A stretch of 64,000 bases of DNA, taken from NCBI RefSeq assembly GCF_004791695.1, contig NZ_SRSO01000015.1, positions 49,615-113,614 of the forward strand. Direction: 5' to 3'. The position numbers and the translations under genes are program-made. Shown here piece by piece: positions 26,494-36,070 of the stretch. How positions within the stretch are numbered: position 1 is the first letter of the stretch; every line of letters begins with the position of its first letter. Origin of the DNA: Flavivirga rizhaonensis. GTDB lineage: Bacteria; Bacteroidota; Bacteroidia; Flavobacteriales; Flavobacteriaceae. The notes under the pieces are model-generated. The model was not told the DNA's origin. It was given only the letters and a program-made list of their open reading frames with translations, and ran no database searches.

Positions 26494-26654
26494 TGAACTT
26501 ATCTTGACTTTTTCTATTTCCTAAAAAATGGCTAAAATTCGCTCATATTTCATTATTTTTTTATACATAGCGATGCTATGCCTTTCAAAAAGTGCTTAAT
26601 CTGAACAAATTTCAACTCATTTTCGGTTAAAAACAAAAAGTCAAGATAAGTTCA
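26494..26654. mobile_element. 161-bp MITE-like element with 20-bp terminal inverted repeats
   Basis: A perfect 20-bp inverted repeat (left arm 26494-26513, starting TGAACTTATCTTGACT; right arm 26635-26654) bounds a non-coding interior that is itself imperfectly self-complementary and centred on a CATAGC-GAT-GCTATG palindrome (26566-26580). The element starts 30 bp before the GntR-type gene and ends 3 bp beyond the hydrolase stop. It has no ORF. It looks like a non-autonomous miniature element, or a very long hairpin that could also stop hydrolase transcripts. No target-site duplication was confirmed. Confidence 0.5.
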
Positions 26655-26657
26655 ATA

Positions 26658-27500
26658 TTAAAGTTCTAAAAAAGACAGGGTTACTTGTATAAGTTTTTGT
26701 AAATGTATTGGTAAATTATCTTTTTCCCAAGGATGTGAAGCACCAAAAACATGGTTTGCACCTTCTATAATTTCTAGCTTGCTATTTGGATTCCATTTAT
26801 GAAGTTTTTCAGCTTCTTCGTCAGAAATACTAGTATCTGAATTACCATGAATGATTAGATGGGGTATTTTTAAATTAGATATGGCTCTTTTAATGGTTAA
26901 GCGTTCTTCATTTTTGACAAAATCTTCATAGAATTGATAATAATGAGGCATTTGTTGCTTAGTTCTACCATTAAGAACATATTTTACACCGTCTTTTTTC
27001 CAGGACTCCAAATCGCCAATTGTTGCCGTTCTTTTACCAAAATCACAAACACTTGCTATACTTATCACGTTTTTAATACGGGAGTCTTCCTCTGCTTTTA
27101 TAGAAACAATACCGCCACCACGACTGTGCCCTATTAAACTAATGCTAGCGGTGTTTCCTTTATCTTTTATGGTATCATTTTTAAAAACCCAATCAATTAC
27201 AGTTTCTAAATCATCCAACTCTTTTGTGTAATTATTATTACCGAAAGCTTCTAAATCTGGAAAATCTATGGGCTGTTTGATGGTACCTCCATTATGCGAG
27301 AAATTAAACTTTATAAAGCAAAACCCAGCATTTGCGAATGTGTTTGCCATTAAATTCCATGCACCCCAATCTTTAAAACCTTTGTAGCCATGACAAAATA
27401 TAATAATGGGCTTATTTGTGCCATTTACAGCATAAGTTACATCTATTAAAATGGGCCTACCGTGCTTACCTTTAATAACAATATTTTTTTTGTCAATCAT
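26658..27500 (-). CDS. Alpha/beta hydrolase (dienelactone hydrolase/esterase-like)
   Basis: A 280-residue cytoplasmic alpha/beta hydrolase without a signal peptide. The oxyanion region is FCHGYKGFKDWG (about 35-46). The nucleophile elbow GHSRGG holds Ser126. The likely acid is Asp in HGNSDTSIS and the likely base His in GANHVFG near the C-terminus. Such proteins hydrolyse esters or short peptides; the substrate is unknown. One base separates it from the upstream addB-like gene, so the two are probably co-transcribed. Confidence 0.8.
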   Translation of the reverse strand: MIDKKNIVIKGKHGRPILIDVTYAVNGTNKPIIIFCHGYKGFKDWGAWNLMANTFANAGFCFIKFNFSHNGGTIKQPIDFPDLEAFGNNNYTKELDDLETVIDWVFKNDTIKDKGNTASISLIGHSRGGGIVSIKAEEDSRIKNVISIASVCDFGKRTATIGDLESWKKDGVKYVLNGRTKQQMPHYYQFYEDFVKNEERLTIKRAISNLKIPHLIIHGNSDTSISDEEAEKLHKWNPNSKLEIIEGANHVFGASHPWEKDNLPIHLQKLIQVTLSFLEL

Positions 27501-27501
27501 T

Positions 27502-30261
27502 TTATATTTCTTTTTCTATGAATGGGATATTGGGGTTGCAGATTTCTAGAACAAGGTGTTTTAATTCTTTATAAAAATGGTCAAGGGTTTCTTGAGTAAT
27601 CAATGCGTCCTTTTTGGCATATGCCCCTGCTTTGTCTTTTTTGGAGAATTTTAAAAAGCCTTTACATAGGTTTTTAAATGATATAATGCCAGCTTCAACT
27701 GGAAGCTGAATTTGATTAGACACATGCATCATGTAGGCATAGGTGAGTACTTGAAAACTTTTACTGTATTTAGAGTAATCTGTTGTAATAGATTCCCAAT
27801 CTATAATTTCAACATTATTTTGTTCGACTTTTCCAGTTTTGTAATCTACAATTCTTGTAACCCCATTATATTCATCAACTCGATCTACTTTACCAGTAAT
27901 AATAACTGGGAAATCAAGTTCTGGAATATCAACGGAAACATTATTATTAGCTTCAATAGCCATTATTTTTATTTGATTACCCGCTTTTAAATCGTCAATT
28001 TCTAAATCTAAAAAGTTTGATACATACCTTTTTGCAATTTCAAAAATTATTAAGTTTTTGCCTTTAGTAATATCACCTTCTTTATAAACATCTGTAAAAT
28101 GATGTGTAACAGTCTTTACAATTTTAGTTTTTAATTCTTTAATTATTTTTACAGATATAAAAGTGCCGACTAATGGTTTGTAAAAGTCTTCTAAAGTGTT
28201 ATGTACAACGGTTCCTAAAGTATTAGCAGCTACAGTTTCTTCTACATTATCATGCTCTTTTATTTTTAATATCTTCTGATAATAAAAATCAATAGGGTTT
28301 CTTATATAATTAGTTAGCGATGATGGTGAAAACCCTTTTTGAGCGACTTTTTTTAACTCACTTAAAACAGAATTAGTTTTCTTTACTGTGTTTAGCGAGG
28401 TTTCAATTACGGGAACTTGAGGTGCAATAATTTGATGATCAATATTATGTATGCCTTCTAACTCCAACTGAGTTATGAATCTACTTTTCTCCCCTCCGGT
28501 TAAAATATCTGCTTCTGTGTTGTAAAGGATATACACGTTTTTAGCACGTTGTAGAAGTCTATAAAAATGATATGTGTAAACGGCGTCTTTTTCTTTATAG
28601 GTCGGCAGATTATTTTCTATTTTAACATCGAATGGGATAAATGAATTATTGGTTTTTCCAGAGGGGAGAATGCCTTCGTTTACAGACGAAATAATAACGG
28701 TTTCAAAGTCTAAAACACGCGATTCTAACATACCCATAACTTGAAGCCCTTGTAAAGGCTCTCCTTGGAAGTCTAGGGTTTCTGAGCTTAATAGTTCTTT
28801 ATAAACACTATATAGTGTTGAAACATCCTTGATGTGATGATATGCTGCATTTAAGCGAGATAGTTCATTAAATAGTTCATTAAAGCGAAATAAATATTCT
28901 AACGATAATAAGTTAGAGGTTTTTTTATTGTCTAGATAGTTTTTGATGAGCACTATTAATTGGGAGCAATTCTTTAAAGCATTATTAACAGATTGGTTCC
29001 AATTTGAAAATAATAAATCAATAACATGATTAGAATTATCCGCTAATTGTTTTAAACGTTCGGCTGTTAAATAAACTAAGTTATTAGCATCAATGGTCTC
29101 GATTATTTTTGTTGCAACATCAACCTCATTGATATAAAATAAAGGTCTTATAAATTGATGGGAGACTATATTAATAACGTCCTTATAGTAAAATGTGTTT
29201 GATGGGAATTTATGTAAGTGAAATAAAGATTCAAAAAGAGAGGCTATAGGGATAGATTTTAAAGGGAATCCCATTGTAATATTTAATGCTTCAATGGCTG
29301 GAGGAAGGGAATTTAATACTGGTATAAGTAAATTTTCATCACCTAAAACCACAGCTGTATTCTGTAATGATTGATTGTCTTTTTGTAAATTATTTAAAAG
29401 TGTACCTATATATTTTGCTTGCCCAATATTTTTTGGGATACCAAAAATCGAAATATTTTTTTCTTTAGAATAGTTTGTTGTTATCCAGTTAAAAGGCTTG
29501 TTTTTAAAAAATGCCCAATTATTTTTATGTTGTCGTGTAAATAAGGCAGCATCATGTTTTTGGTTGTTTATAAAAACAGCATCAATATCCCAATACGTTT
29601 TTGCTAAATTGTTTTCAAGCAGCTTTTGTATAATGGTTTCTTCAGAAGTATTCAATGCATTAAATCCTAAAAACACATGCTGTTTTTCGGGATTATTTTG
29701 AATATAAGCTTCTAAATTATTAACAGCTTCTCTGTAAATTAAACCTTGATAGCCTATTTTTTTATTTATAAGCTGTTCAGTAAATAAGGTATAGTAATTA
29801 TGGAGTTTGTTCCAAAAAGATAAATAATTTTTAACGAACTCGGTTTTATTATTTTCTAACGACCAGTGGTTTAGGTCCTGAATGGCACTTAAATAATCAA
29901 AGATGTTTTTTTGAGGTCTAAGATATCTGTCTATTTCATTAAAGTCTTGAAGTAATATTTGAGCCCATTTTGAAAACGATTCAAAAGAGTCTGCTTCATT
30001 ATTTTTAGTTAATTTAATATAAGTGTTATAAAACTCAAAAAGAAGCTCTGTATTGGTAATATTTTTAAGTTCTGATAAGTCTTCTACAAATTCTTCAATG
30101 CTTATTATATTGGGAGAAAAAATAGTTTGTTTAACAACTTTGGATAGTTGATGTTTTAGAAATACTCCAGCTCTTTTACTTGGTAAAATAAAGGTTGATT
30201 CAGAAAGATTTTCACCACTGTTTTGTAAATCTTTTAGAACATCAAAAATAAAAGTTGTCAT
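27502..30261 (-). CDS. addB: AddB-like helicase-nuclease subunit with PD-(D/E)XK nuclease domain
   Basis: 919 residues. The N-terminal and middle parts resemble an inactivated UvrD-like helicase (STFILPSKRAGVFLKHQL at 22-39; no intact Walker A). The C-terminal domain is a RecB-type nuclease with the motif GKVDRVDEYNGVTRIVDYKTGKVE and the QvxtYAYM-like element FQVLTYAYMM. It should pair with the AddA-like protein at 32064-35195 to resect double-strand breaks. The Bacteroidota form diverges from the Bacillus AddB, so the name is by function and position. It is separated from its partner by the OmpA-family gene. Confidence 0.78.
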   Translation of the reverse strand: MTTFIFDVLKDLQNSGENLSESTFILPSKRAGVFLKHQLSKVVKQTIFSPNIISIEEFVEDLSELKNITNTELLFEFYNTYIKLTKNNEADSFESFSKWAQILLQDFNEIDRYLRPQKNIFDYLSAIQDLNHWSLENNKTEFVKNYLSFWNKLHNYYTLFTEQLINKKIGYQGLIYREAVNNLEAYIQNNPEKQHVFLGFNALNTSEETIIQKLLENNLAKTYWDIDAVFINNQKHDAALFTRQHKNNWAFFKNKPFNWITTNYSKEKNISIFGIPKNIGQAKYIGTLLNNLQKDNQSLQNTAVVLGDENLLIPVLNSLPPAIEALNITMGFPLKSIPIASLFESLFHLHKFPSNTFYYKDVINIVSHQFIRPLFYINEVDVATKIIETIDANNLVYLTAERLKQLADNSNHVIDLLFSNWNQSVNNALKNCSQLIVLIKNYLDNKKTSNLLSLEYLFRFNELFNELSRLNAAYHHIKDVSTLYSVYKELLSSETLDFQGEPLQGLQVMGMLESRVLDFETVIISSVNEGILPSGKTNNSFIPFDVKIENNLPTYKEKDAVYTYHFYRLLQRAKNVYILYNTEADILTGGEKSRFITQLELEGIHNIDHQIIAPQVPVIETSLNTVKKTNSVLSELKKVAQKGFSPSSLTNYIRNPIDFYYQKILKIKEHDNVEETVAANTLGTVVHNTLEDFYKPLVGTFISVKIIKELKTKIVKTVTHHFTDVYKEGDITKGKNLIIFEIAKRYVSNFLDLEIDDLKAGNQIKIMAIEANNNVSVDIPELDFPVIITGKVDRVDEYNGVTRIVDYKTGKVEQNNVEIIDWESITTDYSKYSKSFQVLTYAYMMHVSNQIQLPVEAGIISFKNLCKGFLKFSKKDKAGAYAKKDALITQETLDHFYKELKHLVLEICNPNIPFIEKEI

Positions 30262-30289
30262 TGAAGTTTAATTGGTATTTTATAAAAAT

Positions 30290-30321
30290 AAAAAACGCTT
30301 CGGATATCCGAAGCGTTTTTT
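30290..30321 (-). terminator. Terminator of the OmpA-family gene
   Basis: A perfect 32-bp palindrome: arms AAAAAACGCTTCGGAT and ATCCGAAGCGTTTTTT with no spacer, so the centre forms the loop. It lies 35 bp after the OmpA-family stop codon and has a T run on either strand. It insulates the addB-like gene from the strongly expressed porin. Confidence 0.85.
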
Positions 30322-30356
30322 GTAAAACTTATTTTAAACTACTAATTAATAGTTTT

Positions 30357-31733
30357 TTATTTTACTAAGTTGATCTCAACTCTTCTGTTATTAGCTCTAC
30401 CTTTTCTAGTTTTGTTAGAATCGATTGGTTTAGATTCACCATAACCAACAGAAGATAATCTTGAAGTATCAACACCATGAGAAACTAAATAGTCTTTTAC
30501 TGAATTAGCTCTTGACTCAGATAATTTTTGATTAGTAGATTCTCTACCAACGCTATCTGTGTGACCTTCAACAGTAAATGTTGCAGTTTTATACTCATTT
30601 AAGATATTAATAATATCTCCTAATACAGCTTCAGATTGAGATTTAATAGAAGATCTTCCTGTATCAAATAAGATAGTTTTTGCATACTCATTTAAAGTTT
30701 TTTGAACTTCTTCAGTTACTTCAGGACAACCATTGTTAGCAACAGTCCCAACAACATCTGGACATTTATCATCTTTGTCTAAAACACCATCACCGTCAGT
30801 ATCTGGCCAAGGGCATCCGTTATTAGCAGGAGCACCTGGAGTGTTAGGACATTTGTCATCACCATCTCTTACACCGTCACCGTCAGCATCTGGACAACCA
30901 GATAAAGCTTTTAAACCGGCAACTGTAGGACAACTATCATCTTTATCAGCAATACCATCACCGTCAGTATCAGGACATCCATTAAGTTCAGCTAAACCAG
31001 CTTCGTTAGGACAAGAATCTTTACTGTCTTCAATACCATCACCATCAGTATCAGGACAACCATTGAACTCTTCTAAACCAGGAACATCTGGACAAGCGTC
31101 ATCTTTGTCGTAAATACCATCACCGTCAGCATCAGCTCCACCAAATTTGATAGAAATACCAACTGTATGTTGGAAATGAGTGTTTAAGTAATCCTCAAAT
31201 GCATGTTTATATGTTGATTGTAGAGTTAAACCAATGTTTTCACTAAACCAAAGATTGAAACCTAAAGTTCCGTTTAAAGTTCCAGCTCCAACTTCGTCTA
31301 CCCATGTGTAACCACCACCAACACCTAAATAAGGCTCGAAAGTGTTCCAATCTAATGTTTCACCAATACTATATTTAATAGTACCATCTGCACCGTAGTA
31401 AGATAAATCATCTACTTTAAGAGCGTCTCCATTAGCGTCTTCTCCCCAGCTGTCGATTTTATTTAAAGAACCACCGATTCCGAAAGAAAAACCATCACCT
31501 ATGTATTTTGATACTGTGATAGTTGATAAAGAAGGTAAAATGTTCCAGTTATCTACATCTACATATTTACTAAAGATAGTCTCACTAAAAGGAGCTCCAT
31601 CACCAGAAGGATAAGCATCAACTGCGTTAGTCCCAATGTTAATTTGCCATGGATTGTTTTTGTCTTGCGCATCAACGTTGCTATAACCAAGTACAAACAA
31701 CATAGCGAACAATAATCTGCTAAGATTTTTCAT
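30357..31733 (-). CDS. OmpA-family outer-membrane protein with thrombospondin type-3 repeats
   Basis: About 458 residues. Signal peptide ([22 protein letters not shown]) and an 8-stranded beta-barrel (about 25-200) come first. Five or six acidic calcium-binding TSP3 repeats of the type DTDGDGIxDxxDxCPxxxG follow (about 203-330). The C-terminal OmpA peptidoglycan-binding domain has [21 protein letters not shown] and [11 protein letters not shown]. It links outer membrane and cell wall. An in-frame TTG 6 bp upstream exists, but the ATG at 31733 is the natural start. It has a consensus promoter and its own terminator, so it is a monocistronic, probably highly expressed gene. Confidence 0.92.
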   Translation of the reverse strand: MKNLSRLLFAMLFVLGYSNVDAQDKNNPWQINIGTNAVDAYPSGDGAPFSETIFSKYVDVDNWNILPSLSTITVSKYIGDGFSFGIGGSLNKIDSWGEDANGDALKVDDLSYYGADGTIKYSIGETLDWNTFEPYLGVGGGYTWVDEVGAGTLNGTLGFNLWFSENIGLTLQSTYKHAFEDYLNTHFQHTVGISIKFGGADADGDGIYDKDDACPDVPGLEEFNGCPDTDGDGIEDSKDSCPNEAGLAELNGCPDTDGDGIADKDDSCPTVAGLKALSGCPDADGDGVRDGDDKCPNTPGAPANNGCPWPDTDGDGVLDKDDKCPDVVGTVANNGCPEVTEEVQKTLNEYAKTILFDTGRSSIKSQSEAVLGDIINILNEYKTATFTVEGHTDSVGRESTNQKLSESRANSVKDYLVSHGVDTSRLSSVGYGESKPIDSNKTRKGRANNRRVEINLVK

Positions 31734-31739
31734 ATTCAA

Positions 31740-32063
31740 AAGTTTAATTTTTAAGTGTTAATTGTAAACAAAAGTAAGTTGTTAAATTTTATTAACAAAG
31801 ACAAATATATAAAAAAATAGGACATTTCGTTTAATCATAGACAGTTCAGAATGGATTTAGATAATAATAGAAGTTTCTGGGCTTTTAGTAAACCTAATGA
31901 TAGCCTCGCCTAAAATACTCGCTTGTATGATTTGCCAAAAGCTGTCCGTGTATTCTTGCTTTTTTATAGATCGATAAAAAAAGAGGGATTAGAGAGGATA
32001 AATATCTTAATTACAAGAACTATAAAGCGTTTTTTCTTACAAAAAATATTATTTTTTGTAGGG
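31740..32063. other. Intergenic region between addA-like and OmpA-family genes
   Basis: It holds the OmpA-family promoter at its left end. A 43-codon open stretch on the minus strand (31857-31988) reads like the C-terminal end of a protein (DSFWQIIQASILGEAIIRF...) but has no start codon; it may be the relic of a lost gene. Otherwise nothing is seen. Confidence 0.45.
31769..31799 (-). promoter_or_regulatory. Consensus promoter of the OmpA-family gene
   Basis: On the minus strand TTTG (31796-31799) and TACTTTTG (31769-31776) are spaced by 19 bp, which matches the Bacteroidota -33/-7 promoter pattern exactly. Transcription should start near 31764, giving a leader of about 30 bases. Confidence 0.75.
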
Positions 32064-35000
32064 TTACAGATACTTTATTTTAACACCCTGATTAATATAG
32101 ATAAGAATTTTGTTTGTAATGGTTATTTTCATGTCTTCTAAAACATCTTGATAAGATTGTAATTGTTGCCAGTGTTTTTTATCTTCAATTCCCGTTTTAT
32201 AATCAATAATTACAGCTTCATTTTTTGAATTTAAAACCAATCTATCTGGTCTTAAAATAATCCCTTCCTTAGTAATAATATCTCTTTCGTTATATATAGT
32301 ATAGTTTGAGCTGTAATAGTTTTCTAATTTTGGATGCTCAATAATTTTAATTATGATTCGTTTTAACTCGATTGTTTGTTCTTTTGTAATTAAAGAGGTA
32401 TTTATAAAATCATTAATGACAAAATCAATATCATCTTTTGTTTTAATTTGAGACATGATATTGTGAATAAGGTTTCCTTTTTCAATAGCTTCTTGTTGAT
32501 TGGTGTCCCAAAGAAGTCCCGACTTGGTTATAACCTTTATATTATGAGCTTCTTTTGCGGTTGAAATAAATTCTTGTTGAATATTAGCTTCCTTTATAAT
32601 GGATGAGCTTTCGGTAGTCTTTTTAGAGTTCCCAAAACTGTATATTGATTGAGAATCGTTCCATAAATCTAAGTGTTGCAAATAATTGATGAATAAACCT
32701 GAATACTTTTTGTTATTTGGAACCCCTTTAGAAGATATATCTTTTGTTGAAATGATATATAATTGCTCTACAGGACGCGTTAGGGTTACGTATAATAAAT
32801 TGATATTATCTAATTCTTGTTCAGATTGATGGTCATTATAAATACGATGCCCCTCGTCTCCGTAATTTTCAAAATCTTTACTATAGTTTAATAAGGTGTG
32901 TGTAAAGCCAGCATACTTTTCTTTATCTATCTGAAACCACTCTTTAGGATCTAATTCTTTATAAATATCTAGATCGGCATATGGAAAAATAACTACTGGA
33001 AATTCCAAGCCTTTAGATTTGTGAATGGTCATTATTTGGACCGCATTTTGTCCTTTAGGAGACACAATGCTTAAGCTTTCTTTTTTTTTGTCAAAATATT
33101 CTAGGAAGCCAGAAATATTTGATCCCTTTTTTTGAGAAAAGTCTAAAACAATATCTAAGTAAAACTGTATGTAGGCGTTGGAAGATTCAACTAAGTTGAA
33201 GGCTCTCACTATAGTTTCAGCCAAATCATAAAGTGGAAGCTGTAATAATAAATCACTATTTATAGATATATTGAACGCTTCAAAACTTTCAAATAAATTA
33301 GAGATGGATAAATTAACATGTTTAGAAAAGAACTCGTGTTTATCTTCAATATTAAAAACCGTGCTTAAATAATTGAGAATCTCAATTTTTATTTCGTTGT
33401 TTTTTGGTTGAATTAAGAGTGCTAAAATGTTATTTATAAAACCAACTTCGGCTGAATTATTAATTAATAAAGTTTCAGAAGAAATAATAGGGATTTGTTG
33501 CTGTCCTAAATAATTTGCAATCGCAATCCCCTCTTTTTTCTTACGTACCAGCACACAGATATCTTCAAACCTGAAGCCATTTTTTAAACAGGTATGAATC
33601 GTTTTTAAAACATTACTAGAAAATAATTCGTCTCTGTGATCCTCTTTATCAATATCTAAAAAAGATAATTCAACATATCCCTCATCTTCTAAAAACGTGT
33701 TTTGGTGTGCGTTTTCGTAAAGGTGTTTATAATCTTTTTTACTAAAAACCTGGCTAGACAGATAATTAAAAAAGCCGTTGTTAAAATTTACAATGTCTTT
33801 AAAACTTCTATAATTTGTTGGAAGGCTTTCAACGTATTTTTCAATATGAAAAGGATTATCATCATTAAACAATCCTATAAATTGCTCAGCTTTTCCACCT
33901 CGCCAACGATAAATAGCTTGTTTTGCATCACCAACCAACATGGCATTTCCAGTTTTTGTTGACAAAGAATTCCCTAAAAGGGGAATTAAATTTTCCCATT
34001 GCATTATTGAAGTATCCTGAAATTCATCAATAAAATAATGATTAAACTTCTCGCCAATGCGTTCGTAAATAAATGGAGTGGGTTGATTTCTTATTTCTTT
34101 ACTAATTATGGTATTGAATTCTGAAATAAGCATCTTGTTTTGTTCTGCTTTAAGTACTTTTAATTCATTATTAATAACATTTAAAACAGATAATGGTGTT
34201 ATGTTTTTATAAAAAGCTTTTAAAAATTTAAGGTGAAAAACCATGTGTTTGGTTTCGTAGAAATTAGAAGCTATTTGTGGTTGAATTTCCTCTATTATAG
34301 AAGCTATAGTATCTGTGACGCGTTTAGGGTATAGTGTTTTGGTTTCGATGTCTTCTTGCCATTTAGCTCCAAAGTTTAGATCAAACTTTTTATTGGCTAA
34401 GTTTTTGAAATGCTTTGGTAAATAACTTCCGGAAAAATCGTTAAACTCTAAACTAGCTTCTTCAATTAGGGCTAATATATTTTGTGCTTTTTTAATGATG
34501 TTATTTTCTAAGGACGAAAGGTCCTTTTTTAACTGAGCTTTAAGTGTTTTAAAATCATCAAGGGTTTTATCCTTCAATGTTTCAATAAAAGGTACGTCAT
34601 TTTCATTAACCAATAGCTTTGCTATTTTATTGAAATCAAAAGAAACATCCCAACTTTTATCATCATCCGCTTTTTCAATAGCAAAATCAATAAGTACTTT
34701 GGTAAGCGTATCATTTGTTCCAGCCTTTTCAATTAAACTGTTAACGGCTTCATTTAATAAAGCATCCTGATCTAGCTCTACTTCAAAGTTTAATGGCAAT
34801 TTTAAATCGTAAGCAAAGGTTCTAATAAGTTTATGAGTAAATCCATCAATAGTAGAAATATCAAATGCTGCATAGTTATGTATAATGGTATTCAATAATT
34901 TTCCCGATTTATTGTGAAGTACATTTGGATCCATTTGCAATTCTTCACATATAGCATTAAACATACTATTTGGCTTGTCTAGTATTGTTTTGTTAGAAAA

Positions 35001-35195
35001 TTCCTTGAGTGTTTCTATAATTCGTTCTTTCATTTCGGCAACAGCCTTGTTTGTAAACGTAATAGCCAGAATGCGTTTGAAATGCTCATAATTATTAGAT
35101 CGAAATAAAATTTTTAAATATTCTTTTACAAGCGTATACGTTTTTCCGCTTCCAGCAGAAGCATTATAAATTGTAAAAGAATGGTTTTGACTCAT
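32064..35195 (-). CDS. addA: AddA-like UvrD/RecB helicase-nuclease
   Basis: 1043 residues, superfamily 1A helicase. Walker A is ASAGSGKTYTLVKEY (residues 12-26), followed by AITFTNKAVAEMKERI, Walker B HYFIDEFQDTSIMQW, motif MLVGDAKQAIYRWRGG, and motif V region MTIHKSKGLEFPVVIFPYAD. A C-terminal RecB-type nuclease motif ends in AVIIDYKTGIEDKKHWQQLQSY. It unwinds and degrades DNA ends for recombinational repair with the AddB-like protein. It is transcribed in the same direction but separated from addB by the OmpA-family gene with its own promoter and terminator, so the two subunits are not in one simple operon. Confidence 0.85.
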   Translation of the reverse strand: MSQNHSFTIYNASAGSGKTYTLVKEYLKILFRSNNYEHFKRILAITFTNKAVAEMKERIIETLKEFSNKTILDKPNSMFNAICEELQMDPNVLHNKSGKLLNTIIHNYAAFDISTIDGFTHKLIRTFAYDLKLPLNFEVELDQDALLNEAVNSLIEKAGTNDTLTKVLIDFAIEKADDDKSWDVSFDFNKIAKLLVNENDVPFIETLKDKTLDDFKTLKAQLKKDLSSLENNIIKKAQNILALIEEASLEFNDFSGSYLPKHFKNLANKKFDLNFGAKWQEDIETKTLYPKRVTDTIASIIEEIQPQIASNFYETKHMVFHLKFLKAFYKNITPLSVLNVINNELKVLKAEQNKMLISEFNTIISKEIRNQPTPFIYERIGEKFNHYFIDEFQDTSIMQWENLIPLLGNSLSTKTGNAMLVGDAKQAIYRWRGGKAEQFIGLFNDDNPFHIEKYVESLPTNYRSFKDIVNFNNGFFNYLSSQVFSKKDYKHLYENAHQNTFLEDEGYVELSFLDIDKEDHRDELFSSNVLKTIHTCLKNGFRFEDICVLVRKKKEGIAIANYLGQQQIPIISSETLLINNSAEVGFINNILALLIQPKNNEIKIEILNYLSTVFNIEDKHEFFSKHVNLSISNLFESFEAFNISINSDLLLQLPLYDLAETIVRAFNLVESSNAYIQFYLDIVLDFSQKKGSNISGFLEYFDKKKESLSIVSPKGQNAVQIMTIHKSKGLEFPVVIFPYADLDIYKELDPKEWFQIDKEKYAGFTHTLLNYSKDFENYGDEGHRIYNDHQSEQELDNINLLYVTLTRPVEQLYIISTKDISSKGVPNNKKYSGLFINYLQHLDLWNDSQSIYSFGNSKKTTESSSIIKEANIQQEFISTAKEAHNIKVITKSGLLWDTNQQEAIEKGNLIHNIMSQIKTKDDIDFVINDFINTSLITKEQTIELKRIIIKIIEHPKLENYYSSNYTIYNERDIITKEGIILRPDRLVLNSKNEAVIIDYKTGIEDKKHWQQLQSYQDVLEDMKITITNKILIYINQGVKIKYL

Positions 35196-35276
35196 GAATT
35201 ATAATTTTGGATACAAGATAAAAACTATCAATGGTTTCATAACAATTAATTATTTTTAATTACCCCGTTTTATATG

Positions 35277-35284
35277 TAATTTTG
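35277..35284 (+). promoter_or_regulatory. -7 element of the superoxide dismutase gene
   Basis: TAATTTTG matches TAnnTTTG and lies 36 bp before the ATG. No good TTTG was seen at -33. Confidence 0.5.
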
Positions 35285-35320
35285 AAAGAAATTAAATATT
35301 AATATTATAAAACTAAAACT

Positions 35321-35929
35321 ATGGCTTTCGAATTACCGAAATTAGGATACGCGTATGATGCATTAGAACCTCACATTGATGGTCGAACTATGGAGATACA
35401 CCATTCTAAACATCATCAAGGATATACAAACAATTTAAATAATGCTATTGCCGGAACAGATTTAGAAGGAAAGTCTATTGAAGATATACTTGGAAATTTA
35501 GATATGAGTAATGGTGCAGTGAGAAATAATGGTGGTGGTTTTTACAATCATTCATTATTTTGGGACGTAATGAATCCAGAAGATAGAGGTTATTTGTCTG
35601 GCGAGTTAAAAGATGCAATTGAAGCTGAATACGGATCTAAAGATGAGTTTATTGCAGTTTTTAGTAAGGCTGCGGCAACTCGTTTTGGTTCTGGTTGGGC
35701 TTGGTTGTGTGTACATAAAGGAGGTAAAATAGAAATATGTTCTACACCAAATCAAGACAATCCATTAATGCCAGGTATTGGCTGTGGAGGTACACCAATT
35801 TTAGGTCTTGATGTTTGGGAACATGCTTATTATTTAAACTACCAAAATAGACGTCCAGATTATATTAATGCATTTTTTAATGTTATTAATTGGAACGAAG
35901 TTGAAAGACGATACGCTGAAGCAAAATAG
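35321..35929 (+). CDS. sodA: Superoxide dismutase, manganese type
   Basis: A 202-residue Fe/Mn superoxide dismutase of full length without signal peptide, so cytoplasmic. Metal ligands are His27 ([10 protein letters not shown]), His77 (YNHSLFW), Asp164 and His168 ([12 protein letters not shown]). The second-sphere glutamine is in the C-terminal half (Gln145 in PNQDNPL), with Gly at the position where iron enzymes carry Gln, which points to Mn preference or cambialistic use. It is flanked by a -7 element and a strong terminator, so it is a single-gene unit. Confidence 0.94.
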   Translation: MAFELPKLGYAYDALEPHIDGRTMEIHHSKHHQGYTNNLNNAIAGTDLEGKSIEDILGNLDMSNGAVRNNGGGFYNHSLFWDVMNPEDRGYLSGELKDAIEAEYGSKDEFIAVFSKAAATRFGSGWAWLCVHKGGKIEICSTPNQDNPLMPGIGCGGTPILGLDVWEHAYYLNYQNRRPDYINAFFNVINWNEVERRYAEAK

Positions 35930-35956
35930 GATTCTGTCGTAAAAAGGTCTAAAATT

Positions 35957-35993
35957 AAAACGCGCCTAGTAATGTTTACTAGTCGCGTTTTTT
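35957..35993 (+). terminator. Terminator of the superoxide dismutase gene
   Basis: The stem AAAACGCG-CTAGTAA pairs with TTACTAG-CGCGTTTT, with one internal C/T mismatch and a 3-4 base loop, followed by a T run. It begins 28 bp after the stop codon. Confidence 0.85.
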
Positions 35994-36070
35994 CTGTATT
36001 AAATTTTAATTGTATTTATTTAAATTTATTAGCAACTGAGTTTAGTTATATCTTAATTCAGAGGTCTTAT

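Noticed and set aside
30733..31113. Long plus-strand open frame rich in Ser and Pro opposite the OmpA-family gene
   Set aside because: It is the antisense of the repetitive aspartate/glycine codons of the TSP3 repeats, a usual artefact.
30870..31130. Repeated units of about 75 bp that might suggest a CRISPR-like or tandem array
   Set aside because: They are the in-frame thrombospondin type-3 repeats of the porin, with no spacer pattern.
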